A stretch of DNA of 12,014 nucleotides from the NCBI GenBank assembly GCA_945622055.1, contig CALZBV010000054.1, positions 1-12,014 on the forward strand, in the 5' to 3' direction. Shown here piece after piece: positions 1 through 7,233 of the stretch. The DNA is from an uncultured Clostridia bacterium. Its GTDB lineage: Bacteria; Bacillota; Clostridia; Lachnospirales; Lachnospiraceae. A program made the translations under genes and the position numbers. How positions within the stretch are numbered: the stretch's first letter is position 1; every line of letters begins with the position of its first letter. The notes under the pieces are model-generated. The model did not search any database. It saw only the letters and a list, made by a program, of their open reading frames with translations, and was not told where the DNA came from.

Positions 1-200
1 GTCAGATAGTCCTCAGGTTCGTGACCTTTTTTTCTTACCTCAAGCACAGTAAGCAGAATACCCAGCAATGCTGCAATCACAAGACAAATTCCGTACATCG
101 AAATCGAAAATCCGCCAAACACAACTGCCTCCGGAAGTTCAATTTCTTTTTTTAACTGAAAAAAATATACCGGTTCCGTATCCAAAGACAATTCGGACAC
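1..200 (-). CDS. lgt: Probable prolipoprotein diacylglyceryl transferase, N-terminal fragment
   Basis: This is a 5' fragment of 66 codons that runs off the window at base 1. Lgt transfers diacylglycerol from phosphatidylglycerol to the lipobox cysteine of prolipoproteins in the cytoplasmic membrane. The visible part has a segment reading FGGFSISMYGI (residues 28-38), matching the usual Lgt FGF-I--YG region, then a hydrophobic helix to about residue 53, then VRKKGHEPEDYL (55-66), matching the R/K-x-G-x-x-PEDY pattern after the first Lgt helix. The frame is open right back to the ychF stop. I chose GTG at 200 because AAAGG lies 4 bases upstream; a GTG at 122 with GGAGG 5 bases upstream is an alternative but would leave a very short N-terminus. 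The catalytic parts of Lgt lie outside the window, so the name rests on the N-terminal pattern only. It follows ychF after 17 bases. Confidence 0.62.
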   Translation of the reverse strand, partial: MSELSLDTEPVYFFQLKKEIELPEAVVFGGFSISMYGICLVIAALLGILLTVLEVRKKGHEPEDYL

Positions 201-217
201 ACCGCCTTTCTCATTTC

Positions 218-1315
218 TTATACGTTAAAGCGGAACAGAACAACGTCGCCATCCGCAACTACATATTCCTTTCCCTCCGAACGCACAAGACCTTTTTCCT
301 TCGCACCATTAAATCCACCACAATCTACAAGATTCTGGTAGCTGACTACCTCTGCTCGAATGAAACCACGTTCAAAATCCGAATGAATCTTACCTGCTGC
401 CTGAGGAGCCTTGGTTCCGTTCTTTATGGTCCACGCCTTCGTTTCCTTCGGTCCTGCCGTCAGATAGCTGATTAAGCCAAGAATCCGATAGCTGGCACGA
501 ATCAGCTTCTCAAGACCTGATTCGGAAAGTCCAAGGTCTTCTAAGAACATTTTCTTTTCTTCCTCATCCAGCTCAGCGATTTCCTGCTCAATCTGCGCAC
601 AAATTACAAACACTTCTGAATTTTCCTTTGCTGCAAATTCCTTTACTGCTGTAACATACGCATTGCCTGCACCATCCTCTGCAAGGTCATCTTCTTTTAC
701 ATTTGCAGCATATATCACTGATTTTGCAGTCAAAAGATTATAGGAATCATAAAAAGCCTGTTCATCCTCATCAGCAGGCTCAAACGTCTTAGCCATATTA
801 CCTGCTTCAAGATGTGCCATTAACCGTTTGAGCAGATCCTCTTCCTTTGCAAGTGCCTTATCATTTCTGGCACCTCTTGTTACTCTTGAGGCTCTGCGCT
901 CCAGTACCTCAAGGTCGGAGAAAATTAATTCCAGATTAATCGTCTCAATATCCCGAAGCGGATTTACCGAGCCATCAACATGAATAATGTTTGAATCCTC
1001 AAAACAGCGAACCACATGAACAATTGCATCCACCTCACGAATATTGGCCAGAAACTGGTTGCCAAGACCCTCGCCCTTGGAGGCACCCTTTACAAGACCT
1101 GCAATATCCACGAACTCTATCACCGCCGGAACAATACGCTCCGAATCATACATTTTGCCAAGAACGTCAAGTCTTTCGTCCGGAACCGGCACAATGCCTA
1201 CGTTCGGATCAATCGTACAGAACGGATAGTTTGCAGACTCAGCACCTGCCTTTGTCAGTGAATTAAAAAGGGTACTTTTGCCGACATTCGGCAGCCCCAC
1301 GATTCCAAGTTTCAT
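218..1315 (-). CDS. ychF: YchF/OLA1-family ribosome-binding ATPase
   Basis: The 365-residue product has the standard length of YchF, a universally conserved P-loop protein of the Obg-related group that binds ribosomes and hydrolyses ATP rather than GTP. The G1 motif GLPNVGKST is at residues 7-15, with Leu-Pro in place of the usual catalytic residue, as expected for this HAS-type group. DIAGLVKG (G3) is at 70-77. NVKE at 205-208 replaces the GTP-selecting NKxD, which is the known family signature of ATP preference. A coiled-coil insert rich in charged residues spans roughly 130-175, and a TGS domain covers about 281-364, ending VVLFRFNV. The ATG is preceded by AAAGGAG. It sits 35 bases after thiN, with a small hairpin in that gap, and is followed closely by the probable lgt. 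Nothing looks degraded. Confidence 0.97.
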   Translation of the reverse strand: MKLGIVGLPNVGKSTLFNSLTKAGAESANYPFCTIDPNVGIVPVPDERLDVLGKMYDSERIVPAVIEFVDIAGLVKGASKGEGLGNQFLANIREVDAIVHVVRCFEDSNIIHVDGSVNPLRDIETINLELIFSDLEVLERRASRVTRGARNDKALAKEEDLLKRLMAHLEAGNMAKTFEPADEDEQAFYDSYNLLTAKSVIYAANVKEDDLAEDGAGNAYVTAVKEFAAKENSEVFVICAQIEQEIAELDEEEKKMFLEDLGLSESGLEKLIRASYRILGLISYLTAGPKETKAWTIKNGTKAPQAAGKIHSDFERGFIRAEVVSYQNLVDCGGFNGAKEKGLVRSEGKEYVVADGDVVLFRFNV

Positions 1316-1330
1316 AAAAACTCCTTTCCT

Positions 1331-1349
1331 GCACAGAGCTCCTCTGTGC
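1331..1349 (-). other. Perfect 8-bp hairpin between thiN and ychF
   Basis: Directly after the thiN stop codon lies the palindrome GCACAGAG-GAG-CTCTGTGC (minus strand), an 8-bp stem with a 3-base loop. The ychF ribosome binding site AAAGGAG begins a few bases beyond it. No U-run follows the stem directly; GTTTTT comes only after the ribosome binding site. It therefore does not look like an intrinsic terminator. It could act as an mRNA-stability element, or could separate ychF translation from thiN translation. The function is inferred; the palindrome is seen directly. Confidence 0.6.
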
Positions 1350-1350
1350 T

Positions 1351-1992
1351 TTAATCTCTGGATTCTATCATCAAAAGGTATCCGCTCTGAAACGTCACCC
1401 TGATTTTCTCATCTTTTGCCTCATTGCTGATGCATAAACTGCTTCCGGCACTCAAATCCGCATGGGAAAGCGGATACTTCGTTCCGGATATGGAAAGATT
1501 TTTTACTTCCCCAAAAAACGGAAGAAAAGAAAGATAATGCCCGCAAAGATCCGACTTCCGAATACAAAAAGATGACTTATGAAGCGTAATCCGGTTGTGC
1601 TCGTCCAAAATTACCGCCGTACATTTCTTCTCCATCGCATGGTACAGCATATGCACATTCGCCATCGTATGATCCAGTCTGGTTCCGGTCGCACCAAGCA
1701 GGATAATAAACCCTGCCCCGTTTTCCACCGCAGCATCCAGTGCAAGCTCCGTATCTGTTGCATCCTTTTCCGGAGGATGTCTCAGAATTTTGCATTCTTT
1801 TTCATACTTTGTCACCAGTGCTGCATCTGCCGTATCAAAGTCTCCAACCAGATAGTCCGGCATTTCCCCGGCAGTATCCATTACCGTAAGACCACCGTCA
1901 ACTGCATACCATACAGCATCCCGGATGCTTTTTTTCATTTGCTTTAAGAAAGCGGCCGACAACGAACCGCCACATACCAATACCGCTGTCAT
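1351..1992 (-). CDS. thiN: Thiamine pyrophosphokinase
   Basis: The enzyme transfers pyrophosphate from ATP to thiamine, giving thiamine diphosphate in the cytosol. The 213-residue product matches the usual TPK length. Family motifs are in order: VDGGL near residues 31-35, GDFDT at 50-54, the PPEKDATDTELAL stretch at 73-85 carrying the acidic metal/ATP-binding residues, and GATGTRLDH at 100-108. The C-terminal half is the less conserved thiamine-binding beta domain. The frame also opens at GTG 2022, but that start would overlap the end of the PilZ gene and has poor spacing. The ATG at 1992 has GGGAGG about 6 bases upstream and begins MTAVLVCGG, a normal TPK N-terminus. It corresponds to B. subtilis yloS (thiN), which also ends the rsgA-rpe cluster. 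It lies 19 bases after the PilZ gene. Confidence 0.95.
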   Translation of the reverse strand: MTAVLVCGGSLSAAFLKQMKKSIRDAVWYAVDGGLTVMDTAGEMPDYLVGDFDTADAALVTKYEKECKILRHPPEKDATDTELALDAAVENGAGFIILLGATGTRLDHTMANVHMLYHAMEKKCTAVILDEHNRITLHKSSFCIRKSDLCGHYLSFLPFFGEVKNLSISGTKYPLSHADLSAGSSLCISNEAKDEKIRVTFQSGYLLMIESRD

Positions 1993-2011
1993 TTCGCCCC
2001 TCCCGTACTTC

Positions 2012-2677
2012 TCAGCCTCCACGTTCCTTCTGTAGCATCAATCTTTGTTTTTCAAAAAGATAACGATCCAAGCCGGCTTTTACCTGAAAAAAACTCAGGC
2101 CATAAAAATGATGAAATGGTCTTCCGGTGACATCAGCCTCCCGGATCACATTTCCATAACAGGTAATCAGTCCTACATTCGTCGGAAGATCAAATACAAC
2201 ATAATCCCCTATCTCCAATGGCTGATTGGTGTATATTCCGGCCCCCCCGGAGCTAAGGTCAAAAAGCAGAGCTTCAAACATATACTCTTTCTCTGCTTCT
2301 TCCTCCTCCCCATTTTTTTCCCTGACAACCCGGCGCATCAGACAATTTTCTCCAATGGAAACCCGGAAGGATTCCCGGCGGTTATAGCTCGTTGCCTCCT
2401 TATAAGAGGTGAATGTATGAACCGGCTGATTCTCAAGCTTCGCTAAGCCCCCTTTTACCGAATCAAACTTCCACATCCGGTCCTGAACACGGTAAATTAA
2501 CGTAATCGCATCGGTTTCTTCGAAACGGAACAATCTGCTTGATGCAGCAACAATTGCAGTCACAGCAACGGAACACCCGGAAACGCCCTCTATCTTACTG
2601 ACAAAGTGATAATGAAAGTCCTCCCTGTCTATCAGGATATCTACTGTTTTACCAACCAGCATGTCCTTAATCAGCAC
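2012..2677 (-). CDS. YcgR-like PilZ-domain protein, putative c-di-GMP effector
   Basis: The 221-residue protein has two parts. An N-terminal YcgR-like beta domain covers roughly residues 1-95. A C-terminal PilZ domain covers about 98-215. The PilZ c-di-GMP motifs are intact: RxxxR within RRESFR (100-105) and DxSxxG as DLSSGG (140-145). The linker between them carries an acidic run (EKNGEEEEAEKE) that makes it somewhat long. The N-domain plus PilZ layout is that of YcgR/DgrA (YpfA)-type proteins, which slow flagellar motors when c-di-GMP is high; the specific target here is unknown. I chose GTG 2677 because AAGGAGG lies 9 bases upstream. The open frame extends to 2770 but that part is shadowed by rpe. 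The gene overlaps the rpe end by 11 bases, which suggests translational coupling. No PilZ gene occurs at this place in the B. subtilis cluster. Confidence 0.88.
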   Translation of the reverse strand: MLIKDMLVGKTVDILIDREDFHYHFVSKIEGVSGCSVAVTAIVAASSRLFRFEETDAITLIYRVQDRMWKFDSVKGGLAKLENQPVHTFTSYKEATSYNRRESFRVSIGENCLMRRVVREKNGEEEEAEKEYMFEALLFDLSSGGAGIYTNQPLEIGDYVVFDLPTNVGLITCYGNVIREADVTGRPFHHFYGLSFFQVKAGLDRYLFEKQRLMLQKERGG

Positions 2678-3326
2678 GCGTGATTTCCTCCTTAAATGAA
2701 AGAACATTCTGACGGATATCTCCGCCAAATATGGCAGTTCCGGCAACAAACACTTCAGCTCCTGCCTCATGAACCGCTTTTACATTGTCTGTTACAATTC
2801 CGCCGTCTACCTGAATATCAAAAGAAGCCCCTGTTTTTTTACGATATGCCTCCAGCTCTTTCACCTTGGTAACACATTCCGGAATCAGCTTTTGTCCTCC
2901 AAAGCCCGGTTCGACAGTCATTACCAGAACCCTGTCCAGCTGCATTGCAACCTCATAAATCGCAGATATCGGCGTAGCCGGCTTTAAAGCTACTCCCGCC
3001 TTTACCCCAAGCTGCTTCATTTTTTCAACTGTTTTCCCAAGCTCACTGCAGGCCTCACAATGTACGGTAAGCCCATCGGCTCCGAGCTTTGCAAACTCCT
3101 CCAGATACCGGATTGGCTCCGTAATCATCAGATGAACATCAAAATACATCGGACAGTTTTTTCGTATGGATTTTATAACCGGCATACCAAAGGAAATACA
3201 CGGAACAAATACGCCGTCCATTACATCAATATGAAGTTCGTCCGCTCCAGCTTCCATGACCTCCCGAATCTGCTCTCCGAGACGGTAAAAATCTGCTGAG
3301 AGAATAGATGGTGCAAGTTTAAACAT
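2667..3326 (-). CDS. rpe: Ribulose-phosphate 3-epimerase
   Basis: The enzyme interconverts D-ribulose 5-phosphate and D-xylulose 5-phosphate in the pentose phosphate pathway, using a TIM-barrel fold and a divalent metal. At 219 residues it is normal length. Visible motifs are LAPSILSADF (4-13), LHIDVMDG with metal ligands H32 and D34, DVHLM with H65, TVEPGFGGQ (137-145) of the phosphate/loop region, and VDGG with D174. GTAIF precedes the C-terminal helix. The usual VPN in VPNISFG is VPC here (C43). The ATG at 3326 gives the canonical N-terminus MFKLAPSILS with AAAGG about 9 bases upstream; the frame extends to ATG 3371, but that adds a non-homologous tail with no clear ribosome binding site. 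It follows rsgA, as in B. subtilis, and its end overlaps the PilZ gene start. Confidence 0.96.
   Translation of the reverse strand: MFKLAPSILSADFYRLGEQIREVMEAGADELHIDVMDGVFVPCISFGMPVIKSIRKNCPMYFDVHLMITEPIRYLEEFAKLGADGLTVHCEACSELGKTVEKMKQLGVKAGVALKPATPISAIYEVAMQLDRVLVMTVEPGFGGQKLIPECVTKVKELEAYRKKTGASFDIQVDGGIVTDNVKAVHEAGAEVFVAGTAIFGGDIRQNVLSFKEEITRAD
2678..2693 (-). promoter_or_regulatory. Ribosome binding site fixing the GTG start of the PilZ gene
   Basis: AAGGAGG at 2693-2687 (minus strand) lies inside the last codons of rpe, 9 bases before GTG 2677. It decides the start of the PilZ gene within rpe and suggests that ribosomes ending rpe help to start it. Confidence 0.75.
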
Positions 3327-3378
3327 AATATCAGACCTTTCTGCTTTCTGTTTTCTCTTTACCAAATCCATGTTACAG

Positions 3379-4257
3379 TTAATACCGCTTCACATCAGCC
3401 AGCTCTTTATAAAGCAACCGGTAGCTCTCATACCTCTGTGATGCGATTTTGTGCTGCGATACAGCCAGCTTAACGCCGCAATACGGCTCCTCCATATGGG
3501 AACAGCCGCTAAAACGACAATATTTCTCTTCCTGTTGCATTTCCGGAAAAAACTTCCACAAATCCTGAGCAGCTATTTCATTCAGATACAGGGTGGAAAA
3601 ACCCGGTGTATCCATAACAAAAGTATTTTCATTTCTGGCAAAAATCTCTGCATGTCTCGTCGTATGGCGACCGCGTTCAATCTTCCGACTGATGTCTCCC
3701 GTTTCCATACCCGCATCCGGACATAAGAAATTAATCAGACTCGACTTTCCTACTCCGGAAGGCCCCGCAAGTGCTGTTGTCTTTCCCTGCAAAGCCTCGC
3801 ATAACCGTTCCAATCCGAGTTTTTCCTTTACGGAAAAGAAAAACATCGGAAATCCTGTCGGCCGGTAAATCTCTTCAAACACTGCAAGCTCCTCGCCTGA
3901 TGCAAGCTCTGCCTTATTAAATCCAATCATAACCGGAATTTTCTCGAGCTGCATCCGAATCAGAAAACGATCCAGTAATTCAAATGCAGGCGAAGGCTTT
4001 GCTGCCGCAAATACAATCAGAACCTGATCCAGATTTGCTGCGGCCGGTCGAAGGAGCTCATTTTTTCTCGGAAGAATTTCTTCAATCGTTCCAAGTCTCT
4101 TCTCTTCATCCACTACACAAAAAGTCACATCATCTCCAACTAACGGCTTTATTCCTTTCTTCCGGAAGCCCCCCTTCGCTTTACACTCAAAAAGCTCCCG
4201 GTTTGAATTATATACATAATAGAATCCGGCAATTCCTTTGGCTATCTTCCCGTTCAT
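3379..4257 (-). CDS. rsgA: Small ribosomal subunit biogenesis GTPase RsgA (CpgA/YloQ)
   Basis: RsgA is a circularly permuted GTPase that helps late maturation of the 30S subunit. The 292-residue product has an N-terminal OB fold (about 1-65). The permuted GTPase motifs follow in order: G4 as NKAE (114-117), G1 as GPSGVGKSS (165-173), the RHTTRHAE region (about 197-204), and G3 as DTPG (216-219). A zinc knuckle with C247, C252, H254 and C260 leads into a C-terminal helix. G4 normally reads NKxD, so the Glu is unusual. ATG 4257 gives MNGKIAKGI; GGAAAG and GAGG lie just upstream. An ATG at 4266 overlaps the prkC stop as ATGA and is also possible. The gene directly follows prkC, and the B. subtilis orthologue is a known PrkC phosphorylation target, which fits the arrangement. 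Confidence 0.95.
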   Translation of the reverse strand: MNGKIAKGIAGFYYVYNSNRELFECKAKGGFRKKGIKPLVGDDVTFCVVDEEKRLGTIEEILPRKNELLRPAAANLDQVLIVFAAAKPSPAFELLDRFLIRMQLEKIPVMIGFNKAELASGEELAVFEEIYRPTGFPMFFFSVKEKLGLERLCEALQGKTTALAGPSGVGKSSLINFLCPDAGMETGDISRKIERGRHTTRHAEIFARNENTFVMDTPGFSTLYLNEIAAQDLWKFFPEMQQEEKYCRFSGCSHMEEPYCGVKLAVSQHKIASQRYESYRLLYKELADVKRY

Positions 4258-4262
4258 CGTCC

Positions 4263-6458
4263 TCATCTTTCCGTAATGGTTGCCGTATAAGAGCCTATCT
4301 GCCAACCATTCTTAGAAACTTCAACGGTAATCGTTCCTGCAGACAAATGCGGGAATGCGGATTTCTTTACCAAAAATGTAAAGCTTCCGTCAACAAAATC
4401 ACTATAAGAGCTTCGGATTTGTTTGCCGCCGTTATCAAACAGCAAAATACCATCCTTCTCTATACTAATCCAGACATTACTCTCACCAGGATCAAGAGGG
4501 TTTTCCGGAAAGTTTACGGAAATATCAAGAACCGTCGCAGCTGACCTGGTCGGCTCCGGCATAGGTGTCGGACTCGGTGTTGCCTCCGGTGTAGGTGTCG
4601 AACTCGGCGCAGGCGTCGGACTCGGTGTAGGCGACGGGCTCGGTGTCGGTGTGACGCGTCCGCTGCTTACCTGAAGGTGAATGGTAGCACCGACCGGAAG
4701 AACGTTGTTCTCTGATTCGCTCTGATAGCACACCAGACCTGCATCGTACGTCGTCGAACCGGCATACGTAATATCACCGATAACAAACTGCCTTGCAAGT
4801 AATGCCTCCTTCGCAGCCTCTAACGTCATGCCAACGACAGATGGAACCATCTCAAGCGCATCACCACGGCTGACAATCAGAACAAGCTCCTGACCCTTTT
4901 CAAGCATACTTCCGCTCTCCGGTTCCGTACGGATGACACGGTTACTTTCAATGGTGTTGCTTACCTCAAACTCAATACGAACCTTGAAGTCATTTTCAGC
5001 AGAGGTTTTTGCCTCCGCATAGTTCCAGAGCGTATAGTTCTGAACCATAACTGCCTCAGCACCAACACTGATTTTCAGCCGGATTACTTCATCCATTGCA
5101 ACATCAACACCTGCAAGCGGATACTGCTCAATTACCATGCCGGCAGGATAAATCTCACTGTACTCTGTCTCTCCGTCTAAAATCGTAAACTGATCCGACT
5201 GGCGGGATAACATATCCTTTGCTTCCGTTACCATTCGTCCAACGACATTCTGAAGACGAACGGTCTGAACCGTCGGCTTATCGGTCGGAGCAAGAGACGG
5301 AGTTCCCTGCGACTTTGTAGGAGAAACGGACGCGGACGGCGACGGGGTAATCGGCCCGACATTGAAGCCCTTCATGAAGTTAAGCACCACATAAATGATA
5401 GCTCCCATGAAGGTAAGAATCACTGCAACAACCACGAAGAACAGCATCTTATCCCATTTCGTATCGGTTCCGTCCAGTTCTTCCTCTTCTTCTCTAAGAA
5501 CCTTTGCATTTTTTTTCGCCTCATAGCGCGTTACCGGCGCCTTTGCAGCATTTTTAATCACTGCAAGCTCATCCTGCGTCATGTTCTTCGTCGGGGAATC
5601 GGAAACAACTCCGGTAGAAATCTGTACAAAATCTCCCTCCGGGTTCATAACAGAACGCTTCAAATCCATAATCAGCTCAGAAGCTGTCAGATAACGATTC
5701 TCCGGGCGCTTCTGCATACACTTCTGTACGATTTTATCCACACTGTACGGAACGGCAGGGTTTACCTCTTTGACCGGAACCGGCTCATACTGGATATGGG
5801 AAAGAGCTACGGAAACCGTGTTATCGCCTGCAAACGGCACCTTGCCGCAAAGCATCTCATATAATGTAACACCTAACGAATAAATATCACTCTTTTCGTC
5901 ACTGTATCCGCCTCTTGCCTGCTCCGGAGACAGATAGTGCACAGAACCGACGGCATTCTGCGTTACGGTATTGGTCGTTGCAGCCTTCGCGATACCGAAA
6001 TCAGCAACCTTTACCTTTCCTTCTCTGGAAATAATGATATTCTGTGGCTTAATGTCACGATGAACAATGTGATTATCGTGTGCTGCTTCGAGACCCTGGG
6101 CAATCTGGATGGCAATTCCGATTGCCTCCTTGATTTCAAGCTTACCTTTCCTTTCAATAAACTTCTTAAGCGTAATGCCCTCAACAAGTTCCATTACGAT
6201 GTAATGAAGGTCACCATCGTCACCGACATCATAAACACTTACAATATTCGGGTGTGACAGTCCTGCGGCAGACTGTGCCTCAGCACGAAACTTTGTCACC
6301 AGACTGGTATCAGCAGAAAACTCCTGCTTTAAAATTTTAATCGCAACAAAACGGTTCAGGCGGTGACATTTCGCGCGATATACGTCTGCCATTCCACCGG
6401 AACCAACTTTTTCGATTATCTCGTACCTATCACTGATAAACTTTCCAGCTTCGACCAT
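4263..6458 (-). CDS. prkC: Transmembrane Ser/Thr protein kinase with PASTA domains (PrkC/StkP family)
   Basis: The 731-residue kinase senses muropeptides or lipid II and phosphorylates cytosolic targets. The kinase domain (about 11-268) has GSGGMADVY (19-27), catalytic Lys in VAIK (K41), HRDIKPQN with D135, DFG with D153, and an activation loop with T161, T162, T164 and T166 before GSVHYLSPE, as in B. subtilis PrkC. A charged juxtamembrane segment precedes one transmembrane helix (about 338-361). Outside are a short Ser/Pro/Thr linker (370-396), three PASTA repeats (about 400-466, 468-532 and 534-600), a Pro/Thr/Ser linker (603-637) and a 90-residue C-terminal domain (640-731) that is not PASTA. 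The ATG has AAAGGAAAG upstream. The cognate phosphatase gene lies 43 bases upstream, and rsgA follows directly. Confidence 0.96.
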   Translation of the reverse strand: MVEAGKFISDRYEIIEKVGSGGMADVYRAKCHRLNRFVAIKILKQEFSADTSLVTKFRAEAQSAAGLSHPNIVSVYDVGDDGDLHYIVMELVEGITLKKFIERKGKLEIKEAIGIAIQIAQGLEAAHDNHIVHRDIKPQNIIISREGKVKVADFGIAKAATTNTVTQNAVGSVHYLSPEQARGGYSDEKSDIYSLGVTLYEMLCGKVPFAGDNTVSVALSHIQYEPVPVKEVNPAVPYSVDKIVQKCMQKRPENRYLTASELIMDLKRSVMNPEGDFVQISTGVVSDSPTKNMTQDELAVIKNAAKAPVTRYEAKKNAKVLREEEEELDGTDTKWDKMLFFVVVAVILTFMGAIIYVVLNFMKGFNVGPITPSPSASVSPTKSQGTPSLAPTDKPTVQTVRLQNVVGRMVTEAKDMLSRQSDQFTILDGETEYSEIYPAGMVIEQYPLAGVDVAMDEVIRLKISVGAEAVMVQNYTLWNYAEAKTSAENDFKVRIEFEVSNTIESNRVIRTEPESGSMLEKGQELVLIVSRGDALEMVPSVVGMTLEAAKEALLARQFVIGDITYAGSTTYDAGLVCYQSESENNVLPVGATIHLQVSSGRVTPTPSPSPTPSPTPAPSSTPTPEATPSPTPMPEPTRSAATVLDISVNFPENPLDPGESNVWISIEKDGILLFDNGGKQIRSSYSDFVDGSFTFLVKKSAFPHLSAGTITVEVSKNGWQIGSYTATITER
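4548..4652 (-). repeat. Pro/Thr/Ser-coding imperfect tandem repeat in prkC
   Basis: This stretch codes for an alternating run of Pro with Thr or Ser (PrkC residues 603-637, for example PTPSPSPTPSP). On the plus strand it reads as repeated GTCGGACTCGGTGT-like units with variations. It joins the third PASTA repeat to the extra C-terminal domain and is probably an extended wall-spanning spacer. Such repeats can change length by recombination, so strains may differ here. Confidence 0.75.
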
Positions 6459-6501
6459 AACTTCAAACTTTCCTTTCTATTCTGTGTTCTTTCGTTTTGC
6501 G

Positions 6502-7233
6502 TCAGGATTCGATTTGAACCATAACCGCCGAAATATTGTCTCTTCCTCCGTTTTCATTTGCCTTGGCAATCAGGGCTGCTATAGCTTCCTGAGGATTCTC
6601 TTTCCTTTTCATGACAATATGACGGATTTCTTCATCTTCAATCATGTTCGTCAAACCATCCGAACAAAGAAGAATAAAGTCAAATTCCTTATCCAGTTCA
6701 GTTTCGTAAAAATCAGCTTCTACTGCACTTTCTACTCCGACCGCACGGGTAATCGTGTTCTTCTGGGGATGCAACCGGGCATCCTGCCGGTTCAGCTGGC
6801 CAATACGAATCAGCTCCTCAACGTAGGAATGGTCCACCGTCACCTGCTTTATCTCCTGCCCAATCAGGTATAGCCGGCTGTCACCCACGTTCATGGTATA
6901 CAGCCTCCCGTCCTCAATCGTGGCTGCCACGAACGTTGTTCCCATACCCAGAAATTCCTCATTGCTTGCTGCCTTGCTCATAATCGACGTATTTGCAACC
7001 CGAAGAGCCTCTGACAGCTTACTTACAATCGTGGGCTGCGTACTCTTTTTTATCTGTGCCACAAACTCCTCGACACAACACCTGGATGCGTAATCTCCAG
7101 CTTTATATCCACCCATCCCGTCTGCTACAATATATAAATTCGGTAATGAACCAACCGGATTGTCACTGCTGAATATGTAATCCTGATTCATATCCCTGGT
7201 TTTTCCTTTGTCCGTAACAAAATAAGACCGCAA
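6502..7233 (-). CDS. stp: PP2C-family Ser/Thr protein phosphatase (Stp/PrpC)
   Basis: The 243-residue soluble phosphatase removes phosphate from targets of PrkC and from PrkC itself, using two or more Mn/Mg ions. PP2C motifs are in order: RDMNQD with D18, VADGMGG with D38 (36-42), GMGTTFVAA (96-104), NVGDSRLYL (115-123), LCSDGLTNM with D192, and GGRDNIS with D232 (229-235). The length is typical of bacterial Stp/PrpC. The start codon is TTG: AGGAGG lies 7 bases upstream and the sequence MRSYFVTDKGKTR matches the family N-terminus. A nearby ATG is in another frame. The gene lies 55 bases after rlmN and 43 bases before prkC, the standard phosphatase-kinase pair. Confidence 0.96.
   Translation of the reverse strand: MRSYFVTDKGKTRDMNQDYIFSSDNPVGSLPNLYIVADGMGGYKAGDYASRCCVEEFVAQIKKSTQPTIVSKLSEALRVANTSIMSKAASNEEFLGMGTTFVAATIEDGRLYTMNVGDSRLYLIGQEIKQVTVDHSYVEELIRIGQLNRQDARLHPQKNTITRAVGVESAVEADFYETELDKEFDFILLCSDGLTNMIEDEEIRHIVMKRKENPQEAIAALIAKANENGGRDNISAVMVQIES

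Noticed and set aside
68..475. Plus-strand open frame of 135 codons
   Set aside because: It lies across the end of ychF and the lgt fragment, has no ribosome binding site and shows no recognisable protein pattern.
1316..1350. Intrinsic terminator after thiN
   Set aside because: The stem is clear but no U-run follows it directly; the T-run comes after the ychF ribosome binding site.
3984..4544. Plus-strand open frame of 186 codons
   Set aside because: It is antisense to rsgA and prkC, both strongly supported by motifs; its sequence is a low-quality shadow.
4548..4652. Short direct repeats considered as a CRISPR array
   Set aside because: The units are imperfect, have no unique spacers and simply code for the Pro/Thr/Ser linker of PrkC.
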